Source: BOG-1112 sp964635325
GTDB taxonomy: Bacteria; Bdellovibrionota_B; Oligoflexia; Oligoflexales; Bog-1112
NCBI GenBank assembly: GCA_964635325.1
Contig: CAZWOL010000063.1
Location: 1 to 14,287 of the forward strand
Direction: 5' to 3'
Length of the DNA stretch: 14,287 nucleotides
Of the stretch, positions 13,935-14,287 are shown one piece after another. Position 1 is the stretch's first letter, and every line of letters begins with the position of its first letter. Below the pieces are notes generated by a model. That model saw only the letters and a list, made by a program, of their open reading frames with translations, ran no database searches and was not told the DNA's origin. A program made the position numbers and the translations under genes.

Positions 13935-14287
13935 ATGCGACTCAATATTCAATTAGCAGCAGCTCTCTCAACATTTATAGTACTGGGATTTGCTTGCCAA
14001 ACCCGCACAAAAGACCACCGCAAAAACCGATACCTTCCACCGAGACCCCAGGCTGCAGCTGTCGAAGCACTAAAAACTGAAACAGGCGATGCAAAAACAT
14101 TTGAAGACCTCGCTGGGCAAATTCAGTCAAACGCTCAAGACTATCTCGATGCCGGAGGAACAAATACTGCTGCCACCGAAGCAGCTAAAGGCATCGTAAA
14201 CACACCAACAGATTCGCTTGTCGAAATTATCAAAGACAAAGACAAAGTCGATGCCATCACTATCGGGGCCATCGATGCACAAAACAG
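13935..14287 (+). CDS. Tandem paralogue 2, N-terminal part (cut by window end)
   Basis: This frame is open from the ATG at 13935 to the window end (117 codons) and so has no stop in the window. TAGGAG at 13921-13926 lies 8 bases before the ATG. The product starts with a signal segment (MRLNIQLAAALSTFIVLGFAC, C21), again a loose lipobox. It then aligns without gaps over about 70 residues to the preceding gene: DLAGQIQSNAQDYLDAGGTN against DLATQIKDNAKNYLEAGGSN, and VNTPTDSLVEIIKDKDKVD against VNTPTNSLVEIIQNNDTVD. The segment joining Cys to this region is different (basic, Pro-rich). This is a diverged tandem duplication. Whether it shares the linker and membrane segments of its neighbour cannot be seen here. 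Confidence 0.82.
   Translation, partial: MRLNIQLAAALSTFIVLGFACQTRTKDHRKNRYLPPRPQAAAVEALKTETGDAKTFEDLAGQIQSNAQDYLDAGGTNTAATEAAKGIVNTPTDSLVEIIKDKDKVDAITIGAIDAQN

Noticed and set aside
13868..14080. 70-codon plus-strand open frame in the gap and start of the second paralogue
   Set aside because: It overlaps the second paralogue in another frame; that frame has a good Shine-Dalgarno, a signal segment and clear similarity to its neighbour.

Overview
The window looks like chromosomal DNA of a moderately AT-rich Gram-negative bacterium. Evidence for the Gram-negative envelope is direct: several genes start with Sec signal peptides or lipoboxes, and two predicted outer-membrane barrels end in a C-terminal Phe. 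The mix of exported proteases, an exported nuclease, barrels and unusual lipoproteins resembles the Bdellovibrionota/Oligoflexia group, but that placement is an impression from gene style, not proof. No rRNA, tRNA, CRISPR array, insertion sequence or phage gene was seen.

Layout. Bases 70-1270 (+) hold a compact pair: a TatD-family metal-dependent hydrolase and a prokaryotic S-adenosylmethionine decarboxylase (speD/speH), the pyruvoyl enzyme feeding spermidine synthesis. Bases 1362-2756 (+) encode an AAA+ ATPase of the DUF4143 family behind its own promoter-like sequence. Converging on it, 2803-4617 (-) encodes a GltD-like FAD/NAD(P) oxidoreductase with a C-terminal two-[4Fe-4S] ferredoxin domain. 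The 282-base gap 4618-4899 holds that gene's likely promoter and a perfect 40-bp palindrome at 4833-4872.

Bases 4900-12323 form a minus-strand block of seven genes, transcribed from right to left: a periplasmic phospholipase-D-type nuclease, a predicted outer-membrane barrel, an HExxH lipoprotein protease of gluzincin type, a second barrel, riboflavin synthase, an exported protein with HipA/PI-kinase-like catalytic motifs, and a large metzincin-like lipoprotein protease. Six of the seven are predicted to leave the cytoplasm; riboflavin synthase is the exception. The middle three (11665-9210) are tightly packed, with abutting or overlapping ends, and are probably one translationally coupled unit.

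Divergent from this block, 12488-13834 and 13935-beyond the window end (+) encode two tandem paralogues. They share a roughly 80-residue N-terminal region found in no family I recognise. The complete one continues with a Ser/Thr-rich linker, a membrane span, a charged helical region and a second hydrophobic segment. The exported kinase-like protein, the tandem paralogues and the palindrome are the parts least explained by known biology.
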